Shown: positions 54,621-63,902, numbered from the stretch's first letter. The stretch is 64,000 nucleotides of DNA from Alkalihalobacillus sp. CinArs1 (GCF_947387515.1 NZ_CANDOB010000002.1:124001-188000); one strand, 5' to 3'. Made by a program: numbers and translations. Notes: a model not told the origin generated them from the sequence alone.

Positions 54621-55889
54621 ATGAAATTACTAATCACACATGCAGCACAGCTTATCACAATGGCTGGACATACAGAGAAACCAGCGGTTAAAGAAGCGAT
54701 GTCGAAGCTTGACATCATTGAAAATGGTGCCGTTTATATGGAAGACGGCAAGATTGTAGAAGTAGGGACGACGGAGGCTCTTCTCGAGAAGTACGGGAAG
54801 TCTGTGAAGAACGATGAACACATCGATGCAACAGGGAAGGTCGTTACCCCTGGTTTGATCGATCCTCATACGCACCTTGTTCATGCAGGAACGAGAGAGA
54901 ACGAATATGCGATGCGTCTTGAAGGTAAAGCCTACATGGATATCATGGAAGCGGGCGGTGGCATCCATGCAACAACACGCGCAACTCAAGCAGCGAGTCA
55001 TGAGGAGCTTTACGAACAATCGAAAAAACGCCTCGATCAATTTTTGCTTCATGGCGTAACGACAGTCGAAGCGAAGAGCGGCTATGGGTTAACGCTCGAG
55101 CATGAAATGAAGCAGCTTGAAGTCGCGGATCAGCTTGGAAAAGATCATCCGGTCGATCTTGTGTCGACATTTATGGGTGCTCATGCGATTCCGATGGATG
55201 AAAAAGAAAATCCTGACGTGTTCGTGGATCGCGTGATCAATGAGATGATTCCGGAAGTTGCAAAGCGTAACCTTGCAACGTTCAACGATGTGTTCTGTGA
55301 GCGAGGCGTCTTTACACCAGAGCAGTCGAGACGAATTTTACAGGCGGGGAAAGAGCATGGATTGATTCCGAAGATTCATGCTGATGAAATCGAGCCATAC
55401 GCTGGAGCAGAACTCGCCGCATCTGTTGGTGCGATTTCTGCGGATCACCTGCTTCGTGCATCTGATCAAGGTATTAAGGATATGGCGGAAGCGGGAGTAG
55501 TTGGAGTCCTTCTTCCAGGTACAGCGTTTTTCCTTATGGCTGAATTTGCGGAAGCACGGAAGATGATCGATGCGGGAGTAGCTGTAGCACTTTCAACAGA
55601 TGCGAATCCAGGGTCTTCTCCAACAATTTCCCTTCCGTTCATCATGAACCTTGGCTGTTTAAACATGGGGATGACGCCTGAAGAAGTATTAACGGCTACC
55701 ACTGTTAACGCCGCACATGCGATCGGTTGTGCGGATCAGGCGGGAAGTCTTGAACCTGGAAAAAAAGCAGATGTCACGATCTTTAACGTGCCGAACTATC
55801 TTTTCCTGTCGTATCAGTATGGGATGAACCACGTTGATACAGTCGTAAAAGCAGGTGTTCCGCGCGTAGTTGGAGGACAGCTCGTATGA
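54621..55889 (+). CDS. hutI: Imidazolonepropionase HutI
   Basis: Hydrolyses imidazolonepropionate to N-formimino-glutamate. Amidohydrolase fold, 422 residues. Metal ligands HTHLVHAG (about residues 84-90), His in FMGAHAIP (about 185), His in IHADEIE (about 252) and Asp in STDANPGSSPT (about 325) are present; VEAKSGYGLTLEHEMK is the family substrate region. GGAGGG lies before the ATG, 13 bp after hutU. The last four bases overlap hutG (ATGA), so the two are probably translated together. Confidence 0.96.
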   Translation: MKLLITHAAQLITMAGHTEKPAVKEAMSKLDIIENGAVYMEDGKIVEVGTTEALLEKYGKSVKNDEHIDATGKVVTPGLIDPHTHLVHAGTRENEYAMRLEGKAYMDIMEAGGGIHATTRATQAASHEELYEQSKKRLDQFLLHGVTTVEAKSGYGLTLEHEMKQLEVADQLGKDHPVDLVSTFMGAHAIPMDEKENPDVFVDRVINEMIPEVAKRNLATFNDVFCERGVFTPEQSRRILQAGKEHGLIPKIHADEIEPYAGAELAASVGAISADHLLRASDQGIKDMAEAGVVGVLLPGTAFFLMAEFAEARKMIDAGVAVALSTDANPGSSPTISLPFIMNLGCLNMGMTPEEVLTATTVNAAHAIGCADQAGSLEPGKKADVTIFNVPNYLFLSYQYGMNHVDTVVKAGVPRVVGGQLV

Positions 55890-56869
55890 GTTACCCATAC
55901 CCATTGTTAGATCGCCCGAGTAGGATTTGGTCGAAGCAAAGTGATAAGACGAGTGACCTAAAGGTGCATGAGTGGATCGAAGCGATTGGGGAGTCACCGC
56001 CAAACTGGGAGGATGTCGATGTCACGATTCTTGGCATCCCTCTTTCCAAATCATCGATTTCCACTTCTGCAGCGAGTGAAAATCCAGATGCGATGCGCGG
56101 GATGTGGAAGTCATTCGGTACGTATAACCTTGATGAAGACGTTGACCTCGCTTCACTTAAAGCAGTCGATTTAGGTGATGTAAAGCAACATATCACGGAT
56201 ATCGCGAAGACACACCATAACATCGAGGAGGCGATGGTGGCGATGAAACGCCATCATCCTCACACGATGCAAGTCACGATGGGTGGGGATCATTCCATCA
56301 CAGCCATGCTTGTAAAAGGGTTAAAGAGAGCGAATCCGAATGAGACGATCGGAATCTTGCAGTTCGATACGCACTTTGACTTACGAGACCTTACAGACAT
56401 CGGTCCAGCAAACGGTACGCCGGTTCGAAACTTGCTCGAAAGTGGAACGATCGAAGGAAAGCATGTTCATAACATCGGACTTCACGGCTTTTTCAATGCG
56501 AGGGGGCTGAAGACTTATGCGGATGAACATGGTGTCAATTATACGACGATGAAGCAGGCGCGAAAGAGGGGGATCACCTCTGTTGTTCAGGAAGCACTTG
56601 CTGAGCTGAACAAAACAGTTGATACGATCTATTTAACAGTCGATATGGACGTTCTCGATATCACCCACAATCCTGCGGCACCTGCTGCGACACCTGGTGG
56701 AATGTTTACGAATGAACTTTTCGATGCGGTTCAAATCGCTGGTGAGCATCCGAAGGTGAAAGCAATGGATATCGTTTGCCTCGATCCGAGGAAAGACGTT
56801 GGCGACATGGCGGTGAAAAGTGCAGTTCATGTGATGCTATCGTTTTTGACTGGTTATTGCAGCAGATAA
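55886..56869 (+). CDS. hutG: Formimidoylglutamase HutG
   Basis: Cleaves N-formimino-glutamate to glutamate and formamide. Ureohydrolase fold with two Mn ions: GGDHSITAML (about residue 136), QFDTHFDLRDL (about 158) and TVDMDVLDITHNP (about 253), plus the late Glu/Asp of MDIVCLDP. Length of 327 residues is normal. In arginases and agmatinases the second motif reads DAHxD; DTHFD here is usual for formimidoylglutamases. ATGA overlap with hutI. Fourth enzyme of the Hut pathway, third gene of the operon. Confidence 0.94.
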   Translation: MSYPYPLLDRPSRIWSKQSDKTSDLKVHEWIEAIGESPPNWEDVDVTILGIPLSKSSISTSAASENPDAMRGMWKSFGTYNLDEDVDLASLKAVDLGDVKQHITDIAKTHHNIEEAMVAMKRHHPHTMQVTMGGDHSITAMLVKGLKRANPNETIGILQFDTHFDLRDLTDIGPANGTPVRNLLESGTIEGKHVHNIGLHGFFNARGLKTYADEHGVNYTTMKQARKRGITSVVQEALAELNKTVDTIYLTVDMDVLDITHNPAAPAATPGGMFTNELFDAVQIAGEHPKVKAMDIVCLDPRKDVGDMAVKSAVHVMLSFLTGYCSR

Positions 56870-56926
56870 GAGGGGGCATCCCTCTACCTATAACTATCAG
56901 AACATTCAATCAATTGGAGGAATAAC

Positions 56927-58255
56927 ATGGAAACAGTGAAACAAGAGGTTCATGTTCAGCCCACAAGACCCTCATTTTCTCATCTGCTGAAATTTTTCGG
57001 CTTTAGTTTGATCGGAATTTTTACTTTTTTCGTCCCGATTACAGTTGGAGGAAAGTCATCGATCCCACTCGATCACATCGTAACGTATCTCACAACGACG
57101 TTCACTTCAGTGGTTCCTTACTACGCACTCCTTGTCATTGTGATCGGAGCGATCTATCCGTTAATCAATAAGACGTGGAACAAAGACGCTGTCAATATAG
57201 GACTATCGCTTTTTAAAGTACTAGGTGTCCTCGTTGCACTTATGCTGATGTTTGAATTCGGGCCGGCGTGGTTATTCAGCCCAGGGATGGGACCATTTTT
57301 ATTCGAGAAACTCGTGATTCCTGTAGGATTACTCGTTCCAATCGGTTCGGTTTTTCTTGCGTTGCTCGTTGGCTATGGTTTATTAGAGTTTATCGGCGTC
57401 ATCCTTCAACCTGTCATGAGACCGATCTGGAAAACGCCTGGTCGTTCTGCGATTGATGCGGTCGCATCGTTCGTAGGCAGTTATTCAATCGGGTTGTTGA
57501 TTACGAACCGTGTGTTTAAAGAAGGAAAGTACACGATTAAGGAAGCGACGATCATCGCAACAGGGTTCTCGACCGTATCTGCTACATTTATGATCGTTGT
57601 CGCAAAAACGCTCGGACTGATGGAAGTGTGGAACATCTACTTCTGGCTCACGCTCTTTACGACGTTTCTTGTAACCGCTATCACGGTTCGAATTTGGCCA
57701 TTGAATAAAATGAGTGAAGCGTACTATGACGGGGAAGGAAGTCCAGAAGAAGTTATTAAAGAAAACCGCGTGAAGGCAGCATGGAGTCAAGCGATGGCTG
57801 CAGCAGAAAAGTCTCCATCACTAGGAAGAAACGTATGGATGAACTTAAAGGATGGCTTCATAATGACGGCTGCTATTCTACCTTCCATTTTGTCGGTAGG
57901 TTTGCTTGGACTTGTGCTCGCTGAATTCACGCCGGTGTTCGATATTCTAGGGTATATTTTCTATCCATTTACTTGGATTATGCAAGTTCCGGAGCCGCTT
58001 CTCGCAGCAAAAGCTTCCGCGATGGAAATCGCAGAAATGTTTTTACCAGCACTTCTCGTAGTGGATGCTCCATTGATCACAAAGTTCGTGATCGGAACGG
58101 TATCCGTTTCTGCGATTCTGTTTTTCTCAGCGCTCATTCCTTGTATCCTGTCAACGAATATTCCAGTGAGTATTCCAAAACTACTCGTGATCTGGGTAGA
58201 GCGTACGATTTTGACGATTATCATTGTTACGCCACTTGCTTATTTGTTTCTATAA
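56927..58255 (+). CDS. YjiH-family membrane protein with Gate (nucleoside recognition) domains
   Basis: A 442-residue polytopic protein with about ten hydrophobic segments (FSLIGIFTFFVPITVGG, YYALLVIVIGAIYPLI, VLGVLVALMLMFEFGPAWL and others). The Gate-like features are DAVASFVGSYSIGLLITNRVFKEGKYTIKEATIIATGFSTVSATFMI and, later, FLPALLVVDAPLITKFVIGTVSVSAILFFSALIPCILSTNIPVSI. It matches the YjiH group, which is often found beside hut genes. It probably transports histidine, urocanate or a product; transport has not been established. GGAGG precedes the ATG, 57 bp after hutG. Terminator follows. Confidence 0.82.
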   Translation: METVKQEVHVQPTRPSFSHLLKFFGFSLIGIFTFFVPITVGGKSSIPLDHIVTYLTTTFTSVVPYYALLVIVIGAIYPLINKTWNKDAVNIGLSLFKVLGVLVALMLMFEFGPAWLFSPGMGPFLFEKLVIPVGLLVPIGSVFLALLVGYGLLEFIGVILQPVMRPIWKTPGRSAIDAVASFVGSYSIGLLITNRVFKEGKYTIKEATIIATGFSTVSATFMIVVAKTLGLMEVWNIYFWLTLFTTFLVTAITVRIWPLNKMSEAYYDGEGSPEEVIKENRVKAAWSQAMAAAEKSPSLGRNVWMNLKDGFIMTAAILPSILSVGLLGLVLAEFTPVFDILGYIFYPFTWIMQVPEPLLAAKASAMEIAEMFLPALLVVDAPLITKFVIGTVSVSAILFFSALIPCILSTNIPVSIPKLLVIWVERTILTIIIVTPLAYLFL

Positions 58256-58263
58256 CACATGTT

Positions 58264-58298
58264 AAAAGTCCGATCTCATCATGAGACCGGACTTTTTT
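58264..58298. terminator. Bidirectional terminator after the hut operon
   Basis: AAAAGTCCGATCTCAT pairs with ATGAGACCGGACTTTT (one mismatch), followed by T-run; between converging genes. Confidence 0.8.
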
Positions 58299-59070
58299 AG
58301 TTCTTCATACTTTTTTTCATAAGAGAAGAGCTGATCTTTGTAACAGTTTTTCTAGGCAATAAACGTGGAAGGAAAGATGTTGCAACGTTCATTCGTCCAT
58401 CAATGATCGAGCTTTTCCCTTTCTTTAACCCACGTAAGGTCGTGTCTACCACTTGTTTTGAAGTCCTCATCTTGCCAGCCTTAATCGCGTCTGGCGCTTC
58501 GTTAAAAAATTCTGTTTCAGTATTCCCAGGACAAACGGCCATCACGTGAATGCCTTTCTCTTTGTACTCTTCGTGCAATGCTTCAGAGAAAGATAGGACG
58601 AATGCTTTTGTAGCAGCGTAGATCGACATGTATGGAATAGGTTGGAACGCTGCCATAGATGAGATGTTAATGATCTCTCCTTTTCCCTTTGAAACCATAT
58701 CTTTTAAGAATAGATGAGTCAGATCAACAACAGACGTAACGTTCAGCATAACCTGTTGATGGTTTTTCTCAACTGTTTTTTCTAAAAGTTCCCCCGTTGT
58801 ACCTGCGCCTGCGTTATTGATCAGCATGTCGACAGTGAACCCCATCGAATGAACGTTATCGTATACTTCCTGCGCGTTTCCTTCAATACTTAAGTCTTTA
58901 GGTATCACGATTGCTTGTACGTTATAGGTCTTCTTGAGGTCGTCAGCGATCCGGTCTAGCTTTTCTTTCGTTCGAGAGACAAGAATTACGTTCAATCCTT
59001 TTTCTGCTAATGTGTATGCAAATTGTTTTCCTATGCCAGTAGACGCCCCTGTAATAAGTGCTGTTTTCAT
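58297..59070 (-). CDS. Short-chain dehydrogenase (DltE/YqjQ-like)
   Basis: A 257-residue classical SDR. TGASTGIGKQFAY (cofactor motif, residues 8-20), INNAGAGTTGELL (about 88), Ser in INISSMAAF (about 142) and YAATKAFV (YxxxK, about 155-159) are present, followed by VCPGNTETEFF. The C-terminus (LLPRKTVTKISSSLMKKSMKN) is basic and may be membrane-associating. It resembles the YqjQ/DltE group. An ATTAAACGTTTAAT palindrome lies about 35 bp upstream, a possible operator. Monocistronic; substrate unknown. Confidence 0.88.
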   Translation of the reverse strand: MKTALITGASTGIGKQFAYTLAEKGLNVILVSRTKEKLDRIADDLKKTYNVQAIVIPKDLSIEGNAQEVYDNVHSMGFTVDMLINNAGAGTTGELLEKTVEKNHQQVMLNVTSVVDLTHLFLKDMVSKGKGEIINISSMAAFQPIPYMSIYAATKAFVLSFSEALHEEYKEKGIHVMAVCPGNTETEFFNEAPDAIKAGKMRTSKQVVDTTLRGLKKGKSSIIDGRMNVATSFLPRLLPRKTVTKISSSLMKKSMKN

Positions 59071-59103
59071 GTAAGTGTCGTTCCTTTCATTTACGTTTAT
59101 ATT

Positions 59104-59117
59104 ATTAAACGTTTAAT
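59104..59117. promoter_or_regulatory. 14-bp palindrome upstream of the SDR
   Basis: ATTAAACGTTTAAT is a perfect palindrome 34 bp before the SDR start, with a partial copy (TTTAAAC) adjacent. Position suits a TetR-type operator; no regulator is nearby. Confidence 0.35.
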
Positions 59118-59311
59118 CCTTTAAACATAATGACTATACCAGGTGAGCGAGGTACCGTCAATCAATACACTGGGCGAAAGAGTGAACATGTCCCTAAACG
59201 CCTTTTTTAGTAAGAATTGGATGAAAAACCCTATTTCAAACCGTTATGTCTCTTCCATTTCCGGGTAATGAAAATTTGAAAGAAATTAGGATAGAGATAG
59301 AGAGGGATATC

Positions 59312-60853
59312 ATGAGTTCGGAGAAGTTAATCGATTACAAGATTTTTGTTCCATCTGTACTGATCATGATTGCGATCAGTATACCTTTTGCTATGTATGA
59401 AGCAGAGTCTTTAAGCTTACTTAATTCAATCTTTGATACCATAGTGGATGTGTTTAGCTGGGGGTATCTATGGTACGGCATCATTCTAGTCGTAGCAGGA
59501 TTGTACTTCGCTTTTTCAAAATACGGCCAAGTCGTACTAGGAGACCCTACAGAAAAACCTCGCTTCACGCTTTTTGAATACGCTTCAATTTTAATCGCAA
59601 TGGGCGTTGGTTCAACGATTATGAGGACCGGGATGCTTCAGTGGACATCAGTCGCGAACGATCCACCAGCAGGAGTGAGTGCTGGATCAGCTGAAGCCCT
59701 TTTATGGGGGAACGCATATAGCATGTTTCTATGGGGGTTCCAAGTATTTGCTATTTTCGTTATGAGTGCTCCTGCAATGGGGTACATTCTACATGTAAAA
59801 AAGCGGCCTTTGATGAGGATTTCTGAAGCATGCCGCGTTTTATTTGGAGATAAGTTCACAGATGGATGGGGAGGAAGAGCCCTCGATATCCTTTTCCTTA
59901 TTAGTATACTTGCCGGTGCATCTGTGACTTTGGGTCTTGGAGCGCCAATCATCACGCATAATCTATCGAACTTACTCAATACGGAAGTGACGTTCGGGAT
60001 GACGATTCTCGTGACGATCGTATGGGTGTTCTTATTCTCACTCAGCGCTTATTTAGGAATTGAAAAAGGAATCAAACGTCTCAGCACGATGAACATGTAT
60101 CTCGCAGGAATATTTGCTGTATTTGTTTTGATCGCGGGTCCCGGGGTCTTCATATTAAACTATTTTTCTGATAGCGTCGCGTTTTTATTAACAAATTATC
60201 TTAACCTTTCACTAAACACTGAGTCAGTTTACGAAGGCAAAGCTTCTCACATCCAAAGCAACACGGTGTTCTGGTTCGCTTACAGTGCAACATGGGCGAT
60301 GTTACATAGTGTGTTCGCTGCAAAGATTTCGAGAGGAAGAACGATCAAAGAAATGATTCTTACGTATCTCCTGGCACCAACAATGATCTCTTGGATTGCT
60401 ACAGGTGTATTGGGTGGACTTGGCGTTCAGCGATACCTTGAAGGAGACCTTTCAATATTAAAACTCGTTCAAGAGGATGAACGGATGGCTGCCATTCCAG
60501 AAATTCTCCAAACGCTTCCGCTAGGAGAAGTATCGATTATGATCTTTATGGTTGTTGCACTTATCTTTTTAACAACAACGCTCGATTCTACAACTTACAC
60601 GGTTGCAGCATATACGAGTACGAGAGATATGAGTAAGTATGAACCTCCGAAAACATTACGGATCATTATCGCAATGATCATTACCGCATTTGCACTCATC
60701 CTCATGCGCATCGGTGGATTACCCCCACTCTCCGTTGTCTCAGGATTGATGGGGCTACCGATCATCGTCATTCAGTTCATTCTTATTTATGCAGCGAAAA
60801 AAATGATGGATAACGATTTAGCCTGGAGTAGGAATACGAGAAAATCTAATTAG
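59312..60853 (+). CDS. BCCT family transporter, divergent
   Basis: A 513-residue twelve-helix carrier of the betaine/carnitine/choline type. The start after a short tail is LIDYKIFVPSVLIMIAISIPF; the conserved region of helices 5-8 is recognisable as NTVFWFAYSATWAMLHSVFAAKISRGRTIKEMI. However the usual glycine-rich segment of helix 3 reads MGVGSTIMRTGMLQW instead of GMGIG...GxxEP, and the late SADS region reads LTTTLDSTTYTV. Substrate or coupling ion may therefore differ from BetL/OpuD. The ATG at 59312 follows AGAGAGGG; the frame could start upstream at 59246 without a good site. Monocistronic with terminator. Confidence 0.82.
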   Translation: MSSEKLIDYKIFVPSVLIMIAISIPFAMYEAESLSLLNSIFDTIVDVFSWGYLWYGIILVVAGLYFAFSKYGQVVLGDPTEKPRFTLFEYASILIAMGVGSTIMRTGMLQWTSVANDPPAGVSAGSAEALLWGNAYSMFLWGFQVFAIFVMSAPAMGYILHVKKRPLMRISEACRVLFGDKFTDGWGGRALDILFLISILAGASVTLGLGAPIITHNLSNLLNTEVTFGMTILVTIVWVFLFSLSAYLGIEKGIKRLSTMNMYLAGIFAVFVLIAGPGVFILNYFSDSVAFLLTNYLNLSLNTESVYEGKASHIQSNTVFWFAYSATWAMLHSVFAAKISRGRTIKEMILTYLLAPTMISWIATGVLGGLGVQRYLEGDLSILKLVQEDERMAAIPEILQTLPLGEVSIMIFMVVALIFLTTTLDSTTYTVAAYTSTRDMSKYEPPKTLRIIIAMIITAFALILMRIGGLPPLSVVSGLMGLPIIVIQFILIYAAKKMMDNDLAWSRNTRKSN

Positions 60854-60863
60854 AGCAGCAATT

Positions 60864-60899
60864 AAGCACCTATTCAACTTGAATAGGGTGCTTTTTTTC
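60864..60899 (+). terminator. Terminator of the BCCT gene
   Basis: Strong stem AAGCACCTATTCAA/TTGAATAGGGTGCTT with one bulge, then a run of T. Confidence 0.85.
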
Positions 60900-60995
60900 T
60901 GTTCTCCTGTAAAAATTGGAAACTTTTTGAATGCTGAAACGTCCTACATAGTAAGAATGGTATGTTGGAAAAACAGTTTAAGGAGGACGATCAGA

Positions 60996-61169
60996 TTGGG
61001 GAGGAAAGAGGCGCTGCTGTTTTTAATGTGGATCATCATTGGGTTGAGCATAGGGTATTTTGTTTTTATTCCAATAGTAGAGGATACGGTGATCGGATTA
61101 GTGATCGGTCTTTCGATCGGTGTGACGAGCGGAGTGTCATTTTCACTATCTAGTAGACCTAAGTCATAG
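60996..61169 (+). CDS. Small two-helix membrane protein of unknown function
   Basis: A 57-residue frame from TTG 60996, nine bases after AAGGAGG. The sequence has two hydrophobic stretches, LLFLMWIIIGLSIGYFVFIPIV and VIGLVIGLSIGVTSGVSFSL, separated by ED, and a basic end. Glycines recur at spacing suited to tight helix packing. The frame stays open upstream, but only this start has a ribosome binding site. It lies alone between the BCCT terminator and fda. I do not recognise it. Confidence 0.5.
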   Translation: MGRKEALLFLMWIIIGLSIGYFVFIPIVEDTVIGLVIGLSIGVTSGVSFSLSSRPKS

Positions 61170-61360
61170 TCTAACAGCTTTATAACCCTTTCACTTATTT
61201 ATTGACCATGTTCATTACCTTCTTTTTACTAAGCAGTATTGATAAGGAAACCTACTTTTCTCTCAGCATCCTGTGTGTTTCGATTAATGGAGGAGGAGTA
61301 CAGTTCGTTGGTTTCATTGTAGTTATTGGAGCGGCACAAGTTTACTGTTTACTAAAAGGA

Positions 61361-61396
61361 AAAAAGGTGCGTTACCCATGGGGGAACGCACCTTTT
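61361..61396 (-). terminator. Terminator of fda
   Basis: AAAGGTGCGTT/AACGCACCTTT stem just after the minus-strand stop with A-run on its distal side; T-rich on the other side too. Confidence 0.82.
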
Positions 61397-61404
61397 CGAG
61401 AGTT

Positions 61405-62295
61405 TTATTTTTTATTGACCGAAGCGTCGTAAATAGAGTCGACAGCGTTTTGTAGTGCTGCGTTAAACTCATCATCAGTTTGGTTTGCGTTTAGATCACC
61501 AGCTAATGCTCTAGAAAAGCTTGCGATCAATCCGTCGTTTTCTTTTAGCTTCTCATTTGCTTCATCGCGAGAGTAACCGCCAGATAGTGCAACGACACGA
61601 ACGACGCGAGGGTGGTCGATCAATTCTTTGTACGCATTCGCTTTCGTTGGAATCGTCAGCTTGAGCATCACGTTTTCGTTTTCATTTAAGTTGTTCAAGT
61701 GCTTCAGGATTTCATCACGTAGAATTTCTTCTGATTTTTCCTTGTCGTTACTGTGAATGTTCACTTCTGGTTCGATAATTGGAACAAGGTCCGCGTTTAT
61801 GATCTGTTTACCGACTTCAAACTGCTGGTCGACAACAGCTTTGATACCGCTCTTATTTGGCTCATGAATAACGGAGCGCATCTTCGTACCAAAAATCTTT
61901 CGTTCATTTGCTCGTCTAAGCGTCTCGTCTAAATCATGGATTGGCTTCATAAGCTGAACGCCATTTTCTTGTTCAGCGAGACCTTTGTCTACTTTTAGGA
62001 AAGGAGCGATCCCTTTGTCTGCAAGGTAGTCTGCGGTGTACTTTCCTTCAATTTCACGATCCATCGTTTGTTCAAACAGGATTGCTCCAATGATTTTGTC
62101 ACCATTAAACGCTGGGGAGGTAATGATTCTAGTACGCATTTGGTGCACACGATCAAACATTTCGTCTTCGTTAGAATAAGCATCTTCTGGAACACCATAT
62201 GCTGCTAGTGCCTTTGGGGTACTGCCGCCACTCTGGTCGAGCGCAGCGATAAATCCATTTCCGTTTTTGATCTTATCGAATTGACTGTTGTTCAT
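61405..62295 (-). CDS. fda: Fructose-bisphosphate aldolase, class I
   Basis: Schiff-base aldolase of glycolysis/gluconeogenesis, about 296 residues. [20 protein letters not shown] (residues about 14-33), [18 protein letters not shown] (Lys near 104), [13 protein letters not shown] (KMR), [11 protein letters not shown] (about 180) and [11 protein letters not shown] (Schiff-base Lys about 209) match the short bacterial class I enzymes as in Staphylococcus FdaB. Bacilli usually rely on class II FbaA, so this is probably an additional enzyme. The ATG at 62295 has GAAGGAG upstream; a GTG nine bases further out overlaps it. Monocistronic. Confidence 0.93.
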   Translation of the reverse strand: MNNSQFDKIKNGNGFIAALDQSGGSTPKALAAYGVPEDAYSNEDEMFDRVHQMRTRIITSPAFNGDKIIGAILFEQTMDREIEGKYTADYLADKGIAPFLKVDKGLAEQENGVQLMKPIHDLDETLRRANERKIFGTKMRSVIHEPNKSGIKAVVDQQFEVGKQIINADLVPIIEPEVNIHSNDKEKSEEILRDEILKHLNNLNENENVMLKLTIPTKANAYKELIDHPRVVRVVALSGGYSRDEANEKLKENDGLIASFSRALAGDLNANQTDDEFNAALQNAVDSIYDASVNKK

Positions 62296-62439
62296 GTTTT
62301 CCACTCCTTCAGGTTCTAGTATTCAATACATCCACTAATGCGGGTTTTCCTACTACCATCATACTTAAGACAAACCTATTTTTCAAAAGGAAAGGGTAGT
62401 GAAATTTAGTTGCAGCAGAGCTAGTAATCTTTTCATTCG

Positions 62440-62467
62440 AAAAGAGCCTGGGAACCCAGGCTCTCTC
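62440..62467 (-). terminator. Terminator of the AGCS transporter gene
   Basis: AGAGCCTGGG/CCCAGGCTCT stem with tiny loop, A-run on the distal side, just beyond the minus-strand stop. Confidence 0.82.
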
Positions 62468-62468
62468 T

Positions 62469-63902
62469 TTACATCGCTGCTTTCTTCTTTTCCTCTTGAT
62501 CTTCTTCATCCTCCCAAGCTTCAGCACCTTCGATACCGAGCTCTTTAGGCGTAAATGTTGGGTTTTTACCTGCTTTACGCTGTGTCTCATAGTCTTTTAA
62601 CACTTTAGCAGCTACTTTACCTAGCATGGCGATTGCAATCAAGTTGATGATCGTCATAAGTGCCATGAAGAGGTCGGCCATCTTCCATACGAGACTTAAG
62701 CTTGAGACAGATCCAATCAGTACGAATGCCATCGTTGCGATACGGAAAATGAATAGAGCGGTCTTGCTTTCTTTAATGAATTCGATGTTCGTCTCACCGT
62801 AATAATAAGACCCGATGATTGAACTGAATGCGAATAGTAGGATCGATACCGAAATGAAGATTCCAGCCCAACCGCCGATATGCGCATTTAGTGAATTCTG
62901 AAGCAATTCGATACCAGATACATCTCCCGCTTGAAACACGGGTGCTAGCAAGATGATGAATGCTGTTGAAGAACATACTAGAATCGTATCGACAAAAACA
63001 CCTAATGACTGGATAAGACCTTGTTTTGCCGGGTGTGACGTTGTTGACGTCGCTGCCGCGTTCGGTGCACTACCCATTCCGGCTTCGTTTGAGAATAATC
63101 CACGTTTCACACCGTTCATGATCGCAGCACCAACTGCACCACCGAATGCCTGCTCGAGACCAAAGGCATGTCCTACGATAAGAGAAATGACAGCTGGCAG
63201 TTCTGAAATGTTAATAAACAGTACGACCATAGCGATCGCGATATAAAGCACGGCCATAACAGGGACGATCACACTCGATAAATTTGCGATTCGGTGTACG
63301 CCACCAAAGATAACGAGTCCTGTTAGTGCCGTAATGATTAATCCCATTGCTAGACGGTTCATACCAAATGCATTTTCAAACGCAAGCGCAATCGTATTAC
63401 TTTGAACAGAATTGAAAATGAGTCCAAACGTGATCGTGATGATGACTGCGAAAAGAACACCTAACCATCTTTTCTTAAGTCCTTTTTCAATATAGTAAGC
63501 AGGTCCGCCGCGGAAGGCTTTTGAGTCTTTCACTTTATAAACTTGAGCTAACGTGCTTTCGATGAATGCGGTTGCACCGCCGAGAAGGGCTACGATCCAC
63601 ATCCAGAAGACTGCCCCTGGGCCACCAAGCGTAATCGCCACGGCCACACCTGCGAGGTTACCGGTACCGATTCGTGTGGCAGCGCCGACACAGAAGGATT
63701 TAAACGGTGAAATATTTCTCTTTCCATCTTTAAAATCAGGTTTTTCTCCAAGTACACGAATCATTTCTCCAAAAAAACGAAATTGTACAAAGCGGGACGC
63801 GATCGTGAAGTAAACGCCGAGCCCGAGTAACCCTGCGATCAGTACGTAACCCCAGAGGATGTTGTTTGAATAATCAATGATGCTCGATAAAAAACTTTCC
63901 AT
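62469..63902 (-). CDS. Alanine/glycine:cation symporter (AGCS family)
   Basis: A 477-residue sodium-coupled amino acid importer. The pattern of AlsT/DagA proteins is clear: ILWGYVLIAGLLGLGVYFTIASRFVQFRFF at the start, GTGNLAGVAVAITLGGPGAVFWMWIVALLGGATAFIESTLAQVYK near residue 78-120 (family signature), GGPAYYIEKGLKKRW and later KRGLFSNEAGMGSAPNAAATS. The C-terminal tail is charged (EAWEDEEDQEEKKKAAM). Ribosome binding GAGGAG precedes the ATG at 63902. Monocistronic; the promoter lies toward the window end and is not resolved. Substrate alanine or glycine by family. Confidence 0.93.
   Translation of the reverse strand: MESFLSSIIDYSNNILWGYVLIAGLLGLGVYFTIASRFVQFRFFGEMIRVLGEKPDFKDGKRNISPFKSFCVGAATRIGTGNLAGVAVAITLGGPGAVFWMWIVALLGGATAFIESTLAQVYKVKDSKAFRGGPAYYIEKGLKKRWLGVLFAVIITITFGLIFNSVQSNTIALAFENAFGMNRLAMGLIITALTGLVIFGGVHRIANLSSVIVPVMAVLYIAIAMVVLFINISELPAVISLIVGHAFGLEQAFGGAVGAAIMNGVKRGLFSNEAGMGSAPNAAATSTTSHPAKQGLIQSLGVFVDTILVCSSTAFIILLAPVFQAGDVSGIELLQNSLNAHIGGWAGIFISVSILLFAFSSIIGSYYYGETNIEFIKESKTALFIFRIATMAFVLIGSVSSLSLVWKMADLFMALMTIINLIAIAMLGKVAAKVLKDYETQRKAGKNPTFTPKELGIEGAEAWEDEEDQEEKKKAAM

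Noticed and set aside
61202-61432. 76-residue hydrophobic plus-strand frame
   Set aside because: No ribosome binding site before its start, and it runs through the fda terminator and the end of fda on the other strand.
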